Source: Arcobacter sp. (lineage in GTDB: Bacteria > Campylobacterota > Campylobacteria > Campylobacterales > Sulfurimonadaceae). From it: 64,000 bases of DNA. The stretch covers positions 62,001 through 126,000 of the forward strand of contig JAGXFN010000002.1 of assembly GCA_024637195.1 (NCBI GenBank), in the 5' to 3' direction. The position numbers and the translations under genes are program-made. How positions within the stretch are numbered: the stretch's first letter is position 1; the number at the start of each line of letters is the position of its first letter. Below the pieces are notes generated by a model. The model did no database searches, was not told the origin of the DNA, and worked only from the letters and a program-made list of their open reading frames with translations. Below, piece after piece: positions 1 through 7,735 of the stretch.

Positions 1-35
1 TTCTACCGAGGGTTCGAATCCCTCACTGTCCACCA
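1..35 (+). tRNA. 3' end of a tRNA gene (partial), possibly tRNA-Ser
   Basis: The window opens inside a tRNA. A T arm (stem 8-12 with 20-24, loop TTCGAAT) is followed by the 3' acceptor strand ACTGTCC (25-31), discriminator A and an encoded CCA (33-35). The anticodon lies outside the window. The bases before the T arm resemble the end of a long variable arm, which would suit tRNA-Ser, but the identity is a guess. Confidence 0.85.
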
Positions 36-160
36 TCATTAAACCTTCCGCTCTAGCACTCTTTTTTCACACTGAATAACTTAGAAAACTATAGAAGAAT
101 CACTTCTGAAATATCTTCCAATATCCCCGATAATACGCACTTTTTGAGAGCACCTTAGGA

Positions 161-166
161 TATAAT
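161..166 (+). promoter_or_regulatory. -10 box of the PAS/chemoreceptor operon
   Basis: A perfect TATAAT lies 29 bases before the PAS gene start, preceded by T-rich sequence and without a clear -35 box, as is usual for the main sigma factor in Campylobacterota. Transcription would begin near 173. Confidence 0.6.
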
Positions 167-194
167 TAGCTTCACTAAACGGCAAGGATTATGC

Positions 195-680
195 ATGGAA
201 CGCAAGATGGACAATAGCGATTTTATAGTCTCTAAAACAGACTTAAAAGGGAAGATAAGCTACTGCAACCGCATCTTTATGGAGATGGCAGAGTACAGCG
301 AGGAAGAGCTTTTGGGTGCTCCTCACAGCATCATCCGCCATCCTGAGATGCCTAAGGCCGTATTTAAACTGCTCTGGGACCGTATTCAGAAAAAAGAAGA
401 AGTCTTTGCCTATGTACTCAACCAGACCAAAAACAAAAACGAGTACTGGGTTTTCGCGAACGTTACGGCCTCTTTGGACGTGCGGGGAAATATCATCGGC
501 TACTACTCGGTCAGACGCAAGCCTAATGAAAAAGCGGTTGCGATCATCAAACCACTCTATGCGAAGATGTTAGAAGCAGAAAAGCGCGGCGGAGTAGAGA
601 CATCAACGAAAATTTTAACAGATCTATTGGCAGAGAAAGGAATGAGTTATGACGAACTTATCATCGCTATTCAAGAATAA
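195..680 (+). CDS. Aer/CetB-like PAS sensor protein
   Basis: This 161-residue soluble protein consists mostly of one PAS domain (about residues 10-115). It has the features of the Aer/CetB redox-taxis group: a '[13 protein letters not shown]' start, the 'IRHPEMP' motif, and 'ENEYW'-like and 'GYYSVRRKP' strands. Such PAS domains usually bind FAD and report redox or energy state. It has no membrane segment or signalling domain of its own. The chemoreceptor gene begins inside its last codons (32-base overlap), so the two are translationally linked and probably work as a split Aer, as CetA and CetB do in Campylobacter jejuni. The start at 195 follows AAGGA at 184-188. FAD binding is inferred from the family. 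Confidence 0.85.
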   Translation: MERKMDNSDFIVSKTDLKGKISYCNRIFMEMAEYSEEELLGAPHSIIRHPEMPKAVFKLLWDRIQKKEEVFAYVLNQTKNKNEYWVFANVTASLDVRGNIIGYYSVRRKPNEKAVAIIKPLYAKMLEAEKRGGVETSTKILTDLLAEKGMSYDELIIAIQE

Positions 681-2073
681 GCAGAGTTTAGTACTGTTGG
701 CAGGACTGGCTTTTGTTGTATTTTACAGCCTCTATCTAGGGGATTATGCCCTTTTGGCAGTGGCACTTCTTGCGATGGCGTTTTCTGCTTTTGTAAAAGC
801 GAATACACGAAGCGCAAACAATATGCATTTGCGAAATGAGATCAGACGCGTTCTTCTCGCAGCAGTTCAGGGTGACCTGGAACAAAGAATCACCCACATA
901 CACTCCGAGGACAAGGAGCAAATGGAACTGGCGTGGGCAGTAAACGATGTGCTCGATCAGCTGGAAGCCTTTATGCGCGATATTTCGACCTCTATTGAAA
1001 TGGCATCAGACGGAAAGACTTTCCGCCGTACCTTTCCAAGCGGTCTTCACGGGATGTTCAAAAAGACTTGTATACAGCTTAACGGTTCGATAGACGCGAT
1101 ATCTTTGGGGCACAAGACAAAAGTGCGCGGAGACGTGGCGAACAGAGTCAATAAGCTAGGTGGTGGTATAGGCGGCGGATTGAAACTGATCCAAAATGAT
1201 GTGCACAACGCCGAGGTGGAGTCAGAAACAATCGTCAAAACTGCACAGATGACAGCGGACCAAGCTTCAAAAAGCCGCGAAAGTGTCTACTCGGTCAGTA
1301 AGAAGCTCGCTGAGCTCAGCGAGCTCATCAGTGCTTCGCATGAGGGAGTCATCAGTCTTCACAGCCGCTCGCAGGAGATCTCCGAGGTGGTCGGTCTGAT
1401 CAAAGATATCGCCGACCAGACCAACCTGCTCGCGCTCAATGCTGCTATAGAAGCTGCCCGGGCCGGCGAACACGGACGCGGCTTTGCCGTGGTTGCGGAC
1501 GAGGTAAGAAAACTGGCTGAGCGTACTCAAAAAGCAACCCAGCAGATAGAGATCACGATCTCTACTTTGCAACAGGAGTCTAGTGAGATACAGAGCAACT
1601 CTGAGCATGTTACTGAACTTGCATCCAACTCCAGTGATGAGATCCAAAGCTTTGAAGAGATCTTTGCCCGCTTCTACGAGACAGCACAGACCTCGGCAAA
1701 ATCGGCTAACATTATCCAGAACCGTCTCTTTGTGACCCTGACAAAGATCGACCATATTATGCTTAAATCCTGCGGATATGCCTCTGTCCTGGATGAAAAG
1801 AAGACGCGAGAATTTGAGAACAGCGATGAGTGCCGGCTTTCTAAATGGATGCAGACAGAAAGCGCAAAGCGCTTTAGCCATACCAAAGCCATCAAACAGA
1901 TCAGTGCTCCGCATACAGTCATTCACGAAAATCTTTTAAAAAATATCGACTTTGTTGAGAAGGGCATATGTTTTGAGGGTAAAAACCCCGATATCATCAT
2001 TGAGAACTTTGCACAGATGGAAAAAGCTACACAGGAGCTGTTCGCGTTGCTAGATGCCATGGCGGTAGAGTAA
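649..2073 (+). CDS. Membrane-anchored chemoreceptor with C-terminal zinc-binding (CZB) domain
   Basis: This 474-residue methyl-accepting chemotaxis protein has two N-terminal membrane segments in a tight hairpin (about residues 10-50) and no periplasmic sensor domain. A HAMP-like linker follows. The cytoplasmic coiled-coil rod has its conserved tip at about residues 245-290 ('[20 protein letters not shown]'). After the rod comes a chemoreceptor zinc-binding domain (about 365-440) with the expected ligands: His in 'KIDHIMLK', Cys in 'DECRLSKW', and two His in 'APHTVIHE'. CZB domains sense zinc or oxidants such as HOCl in other receptors. Lacking an outer sensor, this receptor probably takes its signal from the upstream PAS protein and from the zinc site. 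SD-like GAAAGGA precedes the ATG at 649. Confidence 0.9.
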   Translation: MTNLSSLFKNKQSLVLLAGLAFVVFYSLYLGDYALLAVALLAMAFSAFVKANTRSANNMHLRNEIRRVLLAAVQGDLEQRITHIHSEDKEQMELAWAVNDVLDQLEAFMRDISTSIEMASDGKTFRRTFPSGLHGMFKKTCIQLNGSIDAISLGHKTKVRGDVANRVNKLGGGIGGGLKLIQNDVHNAEVESETIVKTAQMTADQASKSRESVYSVSKKLAELSELISASHEGVISLHSRSQEISEVVGLIKDIADQTNLLALNAAIEAARAGEHGRGFAVVADEVRKLAERTQKATQQIEITISTLQQESSEIQSNSEHVTELASNSSDEIQSFEEIFARFYETAQTSAKSANIIQNRLFVTLTKIDHIMLKSCGYASVLDEKKTREFENSDECRLSKWMQTESAKRFSHTKAIKQISAPHTVIHENLLKNIDFVEKGICFEGKNPDIIIENFAQMEKATQELFALLDAMAVE

Positions 2074-2112
2074 TACCACGCCCTGATTTACTCTGTGTTT
2101 ACGATATGATCA

Positions 2113-2118
2113 TATAAT
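2113..2118 (+). promoter_or_regulatory. -10 box of the candidate small RNA
   Basis: TATAAT lies in the 196-base gap between the chemoreceptor and the response regulator, preceded by T-rich sequence. It predicts a transcript start near 2124, well before the regulator gene and just ahead of three consecutive hairpins. Confidence 0.55.
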
Positions 2119-2123
2119 TGTGC

Positions 2124-2252
2124 ATCCGCCTTATGCATGGTTCGGTTGGATGTAAAAGCAGCAATTTTCCCTCCTAGTGCTGCTTCTGCATGATAAATCT
2201 AATTATTTTCTCATGTTAAAGTGCCCGGACTCCCCATCCGGTCTTTTTTTTT
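2124..2252 (+). ncRNA. Candidate small regulatory RNA, about 125-130 nt, with C-rich loops
   Basis: A promoter-like TATAAT (2113-2118) and an intrinsic terminator (2225-2252) bound a non-coding stretch. It can fold into three stem-loops: CATCC (2123-2127) with GGATG (2148-2152); an 8-bp perfect stem AAGCAGCA (2156-2163) with TGCTGCTT (2178-2185); and the terminator. The middle loop contains CCCTCCT (2169-2175), complementary to a Shine-Dalgarno sequence, and the terminator loop is CTCCCCA. C/U-rich single-stranded loops of this kind are how the Helicobacter sRNA RepG recognises G-rich mRNA leaders. Homology to RepG is not shown here. The alternative is a long leader of the downstream regulator gene, but the terminator between them argues against that. 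Confidence 0.5.
2225..2252 (+). terminator. Intrinsic terminator
   Basis: The stem CCGGA (2225-2229) pairs with TCCGG (2237-2241) around loop CTCCCCA and is followed by TC and a run of nine T. It would end the small RNA and any read-through from the chemoreceptor gene. Confidence 0.75.
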
Positions 2253-2269
2253 AATCATAATAAGATATT

Positions 2270-2971
2270 ATGCTAAAATATTCTCATACAAACTACTTTC
2301 ATTACAAAGGATCTCTCATCAGACGATGCGCACTTATAGAAGATGATTCCATTTTTTTAACCCTGATGCACGACAATTTTGAGAACAAAGGGTGGCTTTG
2401 CGAAGGTTTCTCTGATGCGAACGAAGTCTTGGATGCAGCCAAAAAGAAGATATATGATCTTTATATTATCGATATTAATCTTCCGCAGTCAAACGGCATA
2501 GCTCTGTTAAAAGAGCTGCGAAAAACACAGCCTCAGGTTCCTGCGATCATGGTAAGCGGCTTCAATGATATCGAGACGATCATGGACGCGTATGCGGCAG
2601 GCTGTGACGAGTATATGAAAAAACCTTTTGACCTACGCGAGCTGGAGCTTAAGGTATCAAAATTGATGAATGACAAGCTTTTAGAACTAAGCGAAAGCGT
2701 CAAATACGACCTTGCTGGGCACACCCTGCTGATAGACGAAAACGCAGTGCACCTTAGCCAAAAAGAGTCGATTCTCCTGCATACGTTTATGACCAATATC
2801 AACCGCTCCTTAAGCCATGAGTATCTTGAATCCGTTGTGTGGGGATCGGTTGAGGAGAATGGCCATGCTCTGCGTAACCTTGTCCTTCGCCTGCGAAAAC
2901 GCATCGGCAAGGGACTCATCGAGACTGTTCAGGGAAAGGGCTATATCCTGCGCCTAAATCCAGAGAACTAA
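2270..2971 (+). CDS. OmpR-family response regulator
   Basis: This 233-residue protein has a receiver domain (about residues 20-135) and a winged-helix DNA-binding domain (about 140-230). The receiver has the acidic pocket 'ALIEDDS', the phospho-acceptor Asp in 'LYIIDINLP', the Thr/Ser switch in 'IMVSGF' and the Lys in 'YMKKPF', so it should be phosphorylated normally. The C-terminal half ends in 'GHALRNLVLRLRKRIG...VQGKGYIL', typical of OmpR/PhoB proteins. No histidine kinase gene is adjacent. The start is uncertain. The ATG at 2270 has no clear ribosome site and adds about 16 residues before the receiver. A good AAAGGA (2306-2311) lies inside, where only an ATC (2318) is placed as a possible start. 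Confidence 0.85.
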   Translation: MLKYSHTNYFHYKGSLIRRCALIEDDSIFLTLMHDNFENKGWLCEGFSDANEVLDAAKKKIYDLYIIDINLPQSNGIALLKELRKTQPQVPAIMVSGFNDIETIMDAYAAGCDEYMKKPFDLRELELKVSKLMNDKLLELSESVKYDLAGHTLLIDENAVHLSQKESILLHTFMTNINRSLSHEYLESVVWGSVEENGHALRNLVLRLRKRIGKGLIETVQGKGYILRLNPEN

Positions 2972-3016
2972 AAACTCCGCGCTAAAAACTCTTCTGCTTT
3001 CAGCCTTTAGTCATCT

Positions 3017-5212
3017 CTATACGAGTGGCTCGGGCCGGCTTAGGTAGTATCCCTGGATATAGTCAACTCCGAGTCTCTTACACTCATTGTAGATCTCTTC
3101 TGAAGCGACAAATTCGGCTACCGTCTGAAGGTTCAAGCGGTGCGAAAAGTCAACGATGGTACTCACAATATTTTGCGCATCGGGATCGGTATCGATGTTT
3201 TTGATGAGGGAAGCATCGATCTTGATAAAGTCAACATTGAGTCGCATAATATGAGCAAAGTTGGAGTAGCCGATCCCAAAATCGTCGATAGCGATCTGGC
3301 AGCCATACTGTTTGACATGGCGTATAAAGGCGGAGACCTCTTCATAATTTTCTATCCCTTCGCCCTCGAGTATCTCAAAAATAAGCCGATCTCCGACATT
3401 TGAGCTTTTGAGAAGCGCATAGATCATATGCTGTGTCTCTTGATCCATAATGTCATCGATGGAGAGGTTGATCGAGTAACGGTGTGGCGTCTTTTTTAGC
3501 TGTTTGAAGATCTCTTCTATAACAAAATGGGTGATGTGCGGGTAGAGGCGTGACTTCTTGGCAATATCCAAAAACATGACAGGCGGGATGATCGAGCCGT
3601 CATCGTCGATCATCCTGACCAAGGCCTCGTACTCAAAGATATTTTGCGAAGAGGTATGGTGCACGCCTTGATAGTAGAGGACAAAGCGCTGCTCATCGAT
3701 GGCATCTTTGATTTTTTTGGTCCATGAGATATTGTTTTGATAGTCTTCTCTGACATGAAGCGCATCCTCAAACTTGACAAAAGAGATACCCCTTTTTTTG
3801 GCCGTTTTAAGCGCCATATCGGCCCGTCCGACCAGATCGCAGTTATCTTCAGAACAGATGTCGACACCCATGCTCAGCGAAACAAAAACAGTGATGCCTT
3901 CGATGTTATAGCGCATTTGATGCAGGGCCAGCAGGATACTTTTTCCCATCGCATCAAAAACATCGGTTGTGACAGTCTCTCGCAAGCCCAGAGCATACTC
4001 ATCCGAATGCATTCTGTACAAGGTAAGCGGATAAGCCGCCGTGACCTCTTTGATGGCAATTGCAACGCTTAGCAGGATTTTGTCACCGATCTCATGCCCG
4101 TAGAGGTCGTTCATCTCTTTGAAATTGTCAATGTTCAGGAGCAAAATAGCGGCATACTCTTTTTGAGGGACATCTTCTAGCAGTGCTTTTCGGTTGGGCA
4201 ACCCGGTAAGAGGATCATTATAGAGCTGGTGCTCAAGCTCTTTTACATGCGTGGCGGAGAGACTGCGGATACGATCGATAAGCGCCTTGAAGCCGAAATA
4301 TAAAACGACACTGAGCAAGATGAGAACAAGGAGACTGACAAGAAGAAGCTTTCGGATATCGCGCTGGTGTGCGATCTCATCTTTACTGATGTCGATAGCG
4401 CTGATGATCCGCACCAAGGAGCTGTTATCATAGGTGTTAAGCTCCTGTGCTGTGACAATATAGGTTCTGTGATTGTTGGTATAGCGAAGGGATTCTTCAA
4501 GCGAGAACGCTTGCGGAAGCTCTAAAAAGAGCGGGTCGTTGAAGGAGATCAGCGAGTACTCCCCGTACTCTTTGAACTGCGTATCAGGCAGAAACTTGCG
4601 GAGTGCATCGGTATCAAAGGCGAGAGCACTTTTGATTCCCCCGTAGTCATTGAGACGCTCCTTGATACGGTCGATTTTGGCAGAGATCTGCAATAGACCT
4701 AAGAAGTTTTTGTTCTTGAAAACAGGAAAGATGCTTACCAGCGAGATGTTATAAAGCGTAACATCAAAAGAGACGATCTGTTTTCGCGTCTTCAGGGCTT
4801 TGGCGATCATGGGGCGCTCTTTGGTGATGTTGTCGCCAAATTTTTTTGGGTCCATAAGGCGTAAAAAATGCTTGCCGTCTTTGTTGATAAAACCGACCAG
4901 ATCAGCCTCGCCGCGTGAAAGGGCCTCGTTCAAATAAGGCATAGCCTCTTGATACAGAGTGTCCCGCTTGTGTGCCTCAAACGCGTTCACGAGCTTTCGG
5001 TCCGTCAACATCTCAAAGGCGAGGCGATTCAGCCCTTTCTCGGTATCCAAAACTGCAAGCTTATAGGAGTGATGCAGAAGTTCGTGGTGCGTGTTTGTCT
5101 CTTTTTCGATAATGCGTTTTTTGTTCTCAAGGGTATTGAAAACAAAATAGCCTATTAGCAAAAGAACTGTGATTATAGAAAGCAATGTCGCTTTGTTACG
5201 TATCTTATCCAC
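3017..5212 (-). CDS. Membrane c-di-GMP phosphodiesterase with degenerate GGDEF and intact EAL domain
   Basis: The 731 residues comprise an N-terminal membrane helix (about 9-27), a periplasmic sensor region (about 30-285, of the double-CACHE sort), a second membrane helix (about 290-312), a GGDEF domain (about 330-480) and an EAL domain (about 495-731). The GGDEF signature reads 'HSDEY', so cyclase activity is unlikely. The EAL domain keeps the catalytic set: 'YEALVRM', Asn in 'SINLS', Glu in 'FEILEGE', 'AIDDFG', Lys in 'FIKID', Glu in 'VAEFV' and Gln in 'QGYYLSRP'. It probably degrades c-di-GMP in response to a periplasmic ligand, with the GGDEF part as a possible GTP-sensing module. It is convergent with the response regulator gene. 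Confidence 0.9.
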   Translation of the reverse strand: MDKIRNKATLLSIITVLLLIGYFVFNTLENKKRIIEKETNTHHELLHHSYKLAVLDTEKGLNRLAFEMLTDRKLVNAFEAHKRDTLYQEAMPYLNEALSRGEADLVGFINKDGKHFLRLMDPKKFGDNITKERPMIAKALKTRKQIVSFDVTLYNISLVSIFPVFKNKNFLGLLQISAKIDRIKERLNDYGGIKSALAFDTDALRKFLPDTQFKEYGEYSLISFNDPLFLELPQAFSLEESLRYTNNHRTYIVTAQELNTYDNSSLVRIISAIDISKDEIAHQRDIRKLLLVSLLVLILLSVVLYFGFKALIDRIRSLSATHVKELEHQLYNDPLTGLPNRKALLEDVPQKEYAAILLLNIDNFKEMNDLYGHEIGDKILLSVAIAIKEVTAAYPLTLYRMHSDEYALGLRETVTTDVFDAMGKSILLALHQMRYNIEGITVFVSLSMGVDICSEDNCDLVGRADMALKTAKKRGISFVKFEDALHVREDYQNNISWTKKIKDAIDEQRFVLYYQGVHHTSSQNIFEYEALVRMIDDDGSIIPPVMFLDIAKKSRLYPHITHFVIEEIFKQLKKTPHRYSINLSIDDIMDQETQHMIYALLKSSNVGDRLIFEILEGEGIENYEEVSAFIRHVKQYGCQIAIDDFGIGYSNFAHIMRLNVDFIKIDASLIKNIDTDPDAQNIVSTIVDFSHRLNLQTVAEFVASEEIYNECKRLGVDYIQGYYLSRPEPLV

Positions 5213-5256
5213 GCTCTACCTTACACCAAAAGATCATTATCTACGATTGAGTGATA

Positions 5257-5262
5257 ATTATA
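5257..5262 (-). promoter_or_regulatory. -10 box for the GGDEF/EAL gene
   Basis: Read on the minus strand, this is TATAAT 45 bases before the start codon at 5212, in an AT-rich gap. Confidence 0.45.
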
Positions 5263-5346
5263 TGTTTTTTTTATATAAGTAGCATTAAACAGCAAGAATT
5301 TCAAGGCATAAAAACAAATATGTGATAAAAAGGAGATGAATAAAGC

Positions 5347-5718
5347 TTAAGCCGGTCTTTGTTGTTTAAAAATATCTTTATCGATGTGGATGGCTTCGGG
5401 AAGGGTGATTTGGCAAGCGAGATGCTTTTGTCTGTCTTGTTGCCAGTGTATTGAAAAATCAACCTCCACACGACGGTACTCATCTGCGCTTTGCGACGTA
5501 TCGATATCGAAAAAACTGTTCGGAGTTTCTTTGTTGGCACAATGTAGATCAGAGGGCAGTAGAGTAGGAAGAAGGAACAGTGCCGCGCGGTTTTTGCCTT
5601 GATCGTAGCAAAAGAAGAGAAAATTGCCAGAACAGCTTCTTTTTTTTGCAGTAAATTTGTATAATAGGTTGTAATAAAAATAAACAATAAGAGTTGGTAA
5701 ATGATTCCTTTTAACCAC
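5347..5718 (-). CDS. Uncertain small open frame of unknown function
   Basis: The 488-base gap between the EAL gene and the methyltransferase holds one open frame whose C-terminal 60 residues look protein-like: mixed, polar, with 'DEYRRVEVDFSIHW' and 'CQITLPEAIHIDKDIF'. The N-terminal third is low-complexity. The only ATG (5718) lies within the neighbouring methyltransferase start and has no ribosome site, and I see no ATG, GTG or TTG near a good SD further in. It may be a decayed gene, or a real gene with a damaged or unusual start. No domain is recognised. Confidence 0.3.
   Translation of the reverse strand: MVKRNHLPTLIVYFYYNLLYKFTAKKRSCSGNFLFFCYDQGKNRAALFLLPTLLPSDLHCANKETPNSFFDIDTSQSADEYRRVEVDFSIHWQQDRQKHLACQITLPEAIHIDKDIFKQQRPA
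5660..5665 (+). promoter_or_regulatory. -10 box for the methyltransferase gene
   Basis: TATAAT lies 35 bases before the ATG at 5701, with T-rich sequence upstream. Transcription would start near 5672. Confidence 0.5.
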
Positions 5719-6273
5719 CTTGGGTGGCTGTTCAAGTACCTTGGACCTGTTGCGTATCCAAAGGACGCTATAGCAGCACTTTGCGAATTCTTAAAACCTG
5801 TTTCTGCGCATGCCGCGCTGCTTGATCTTGGCGCAGGAACGGGAGTACTTAGCAAATTTGCCTACGGATGCAGAAAAGATCTGAATTTTGTTGCCATCGA
5901 CCCTGCGGAAGGAATGCTGAAGCATTCTCCAGAGTTTGTCCGCACGCATACGGCCAGTGCCGAGGCCCTTCCTTTTGAGGCGGAGAGTTTTGAAACGGTC
6001 CTCATTGGCGAGGCACTCCACCATTTTCAAGCACCCGAAAAAGCGATGTGTGAGGTCGTGCGGGTGCTCAAAAGCGGAGGAAGACTCTTTATCTATGAGT
6101 TTGATCCGGATACCTTTATGGGCGGAAGCCTCTGTATGGCGGAGAAGCTTCTTGGCGAGCCGGGCCACTTTTACGCGCCAAAGGCCTTGAAAGAACTGCT
6201 CGAAAGCCACGGGTTCAGCGTGCTTGTCAACCGCTACGGATGGCGCTATAGCATCCATGCCGTACTGATTTGA
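5701..6273 (+). CDS. Class I SAM-dependent methyltransferase
   Basis: This 190-residue protein has a single Rossmann-type methyltransferase domain of the Methyltransf_11 type. Motif I 'LLDLGAGTGVLSKFA' (about residues 41-55) binds the methionine part of SAM. 'FVAIDPAEGML' supplies the acidic residue for the ribose. 'LPFEAESFETVLIGEALHHF' is the usual post-II region. 'EVVRVLKSGGRLFIYEFDP' follows. The substrate cannot be told from the sequence; relatives act on quinones, lipids and small molecules. It is followed closely by the DJ-1-like gene and may be co-transcribed with it. Confidence 0.85.
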   Translation: MIPFNHLGWLFKYLGPVAYPKDAIAALCEFLKPVSAHAALLDLGAGTGVLSKFAYGCRKDLNFVAIDPAEGMLKHSPEFVRTHTASAEALPFEAESFETVLIGEALHHFQAPEKAMCEVVRVLKSGGRLFIYEFDPDTFMGGSLCMAEKLLGEPGHFYAPKALKELLESHGFSVLVNRYGWRYSIHAVLI

Positions 6274-6304
6274 ACATCATCTAATTTACCACAGGAGCGT
6301 ACAA

Positions 6305-6820
6305 ATGCAAAGTCCTAAAAGAGTTGCGATATTGATCGACAATATGTTTGAAGATTCGGAGTTTATCTATCCCTATTACCGCCTTCTCGAAGCAGGGATG
6401 CACGTCGATATTGTGGGCGTCAAAAAGAGCCATTACAAGGGCAAGCACGGAACAACTGCAGAGGCGACACTTGCGATTGGTGCTCTCAAGAGCAGTGACT
6501 ATGATGCGGTGTTCATTCCCGGCGGCTACGCTCCGGACAGCCTGCGTACAGAGCCGGAGATAGTCTCGTTTGTCGCAGCGCTTTACAAAGAGGAAAAGCT
6601 TCTGTGTACAGTCTGCCATGGCCCCTCTCTTCTTATCTCTGCGGGCGTACTCACAGGAAAAAGGGTGACGGCCTATGGCTCGATCAAAGATGATATAAAA
6701 AATTCGGGTGCAGAGTATACTGGCGAAGCTGTGGAACAAGATGGCAATATTATCACCGCGCGTGACCCGAAATCCCTACCCGAGATGATGAAGCGGTTTC
6801 TGTCGTTGCTGGAAATTTGA
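6305..6820 (+). CDS. DJ-1/PfpI family protein (glyoxalase/deglycase or chaperone type)
   Basis: The 171 residues cover a complete class I glutamine amidotransferase-like fold. The reactive Cys sits in the nucleophile elbow 'LLCTVCHGPSLL' (about residues 99-110), followed by His. An upstream Glu occurs in 'DNMFEDSEF', and 'VFIPGGYAPD' is also typical. Family members act as glyoxalases, protein deglycases or stress proteins, and which applies here is unknown. SD 'CAGGAGC' precedes the ATG. It lies 31 bases after the methyltransferase gene on the same strand. Confidence 0.9.
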   Translation: MQSPKRVAILIDNMFEDSEFIYPYYRLLEAGMHVDIVGVKKSHYKGKHGTTAEATLAIGALKSSDYDAVFIPGGYAPDSLRTEPEIVSFVAALYKEEKLLCTVCHGPSLLISAGVLTGKRVTAYGSIKDDIKNSGAEYTGEAVEQDGNIITARDPKSLPEMMKRFLSLLEI

Positions 6821-6902
6821 CACGTCGAAAAATACTTTTTAAAGTTTGTTCTTATTTAGCGGCTTAAGAGGTGTTTGATCTGTTATGAGAGAAGTTTGTA
6901 GA

Positions 6903-6987
6903 TGGTGCGGATGAGAGGACTTGAACCTCCACACCTTGCGGCACCAGATCCTAAGTCTGGCGTGTATACCAATTTCACCACATCCGC
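6903..6987 (-). tRNA. tRNA-Leu(TAG), copy 1
   Basis: This is an 85-base class II tRNA with encoded CCA. The anticodon loop CTTAGGA sits between CCAGA and TCTGG, giving anticodon TAG. The acceptor stem is GCGGATG with CATCCGC. It is identical to copy 2 at 7035-7119 and is the last gene of the six-tRNA cluster in transcription order. Confidence 0.97.
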
Positions 6988-7001
6988 GTGTTTTAGAAAG
7001 G

Positions 7002-7153
7002 TTTTTAATATTGTTAACAGTGCTTTATCATACATGGTGCGGATGAGAGGACTTGAACCTCCACACCTTGCGGCACCAGATCCTAAGTCTGGCGTGTATA
7101 CCAATTTCACCACATCCGCATGTCGCATAAAACACTGTTAACAATATTAAAAA
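7002..7153. repeat. 27-bp inverted repeat enclosing tRNA-Leu copy 2
   Basis: The arms are 7002-7028 and 7127-7153. The first 21 positions (7002-7022 against 7133-7153) are perfectly complementary, followed by one mismatch and five more pairs. Copy 2 of tRNA-Leu lies inside. In the transcript, the arms would form a long stem bringing the 5' and 3' ends of this pre-tRNA together. Copy 1 has no such flanks. Confidence 0.9.
7035..7119 (-). tRNA. tRNA-Leu(TAG), copy 2
   Basis: The sequence is identical to copy 1 (85 bases, anticodon TAG, CCA encoded). It lies between the arms of a 27-bp inverted repeat, in the same orientation as copy 1, which suggests a local tandem duplication. Confidence 0.97.
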
Positions 7154-7155
7154 AG

Positions 7156-7232
<77 letters not shown>

Positions 7233-7237
7233 ATATT

Positions 7238-7314
7238 TGGTGCGCCCGACAGGATTCGAACCTGTAACCAACGGATTCGAAGTCCGTTACTCTATCCAGT
7301 TGAGCCACGGGCGC
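7238..7314 (-). tRNA. tRNA-Arg(TCG)
   Basis: This is a 77-base tRNA with encoded CCA. The anticodon loop CTTCGAA sits between ACGGA and TCCGT, giving TCG, with a full GCGCCCG/CGGGCGC acceptor stem. It reads CGA and, by wobble, other CGN codons. Confidence 0.96.
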
Positions 7315-7362
7315 GCACTGTTGAAAATGTATTATTTTTAAGTTTTCGTTGTTTTAATCATA

Positions 7363-7440
7363 TGGGGTGGGATGCGGGGCTCGAACCCGTGACCCCCGGC
7401 ACCACAAACCAGTGCTCTAACCAACTGAGCTAATCCCACC
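7363..7440 (-). tRNA. tRNA-His(GTG)
   Basis: The anticodon loop TTGTGGT gives GTG. The acceptor stem is GTGGGAT/ATCCCAC. The extra 5' G (complement of C7440) opposite discriminator C73 is encoded, as expected for tRNA-His. CCA is encoded. Confidence 0.96.
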
Positions 7441-7507
7441 ATGTACGCTGAAAAAAGGAGAAAAAATAAAAATAATGTATGTCATTTTTATTAAAATGAA
7501 AAAAAAG

Positions 7508-7585
7508 TGGTCGGGGCGAAAGGGTTCGAACCTTCGACCCCCTGGTCCCAAACCAGGTACTCTAACCATACTGAGCTACGCCCCG
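7508..7585 (-). tRNA. tRNA-Pro(TGG)
   Basis: The anticodon loop TTTGGGA sits between CCTGG and CCAGG, giving TGG. The acceptor stem is CGGGGCG/CGCCCCG, with discriminator A and encoded CCA. It is the first gene of the cluster in transcription order (Pro, His, Arg, Arg, Leu, Leu). Confidence 0.96.
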
Positions 7586-7618
7586 ACACAATTCACCAAT
7601 AAATATTGATGAGGCGAA

Positions 7619-7624
7619 ATTATA
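7619..7624 (-). promoter_or_regulatory. -10 box of the tRNA cluster
   Basis: This reads TATAAT on the minus strand, 34 bases before tRNA-Pro. The stretch beyond it (rc of 7631-7645) is rich in A/T. It probably drives all six tRNAs. Confidence 0.55.
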
Positions 7625-7706
7625 TACAAAAGGTTTTGAATTGTCAATACCTTTTTTGTCAAAAAGATAAATCTATACAAATGTATATTTTTTAATGAGC
7701 ATTTAG

Positions 7707-7712
7707 TATAAT
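7707..7712 (+). promoter_or_regulatory. -10 box for the SNF transporter gene
   Basis: TATAAT lies 24 bases before the ATG at 7736, giving a very short leader that contains the SD AAAGG. Confidence 0.55.
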
Positions 7713-7735
7713 CGTGTACTACTAAAAGGTAACTT

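Noticed and set aside
6883-7141. Open frames on both strands with a repeated peptide of about 30 residues
   Set aside because: They are translations of the two identical tRNA-Leu genes and their spacer, not proteins.
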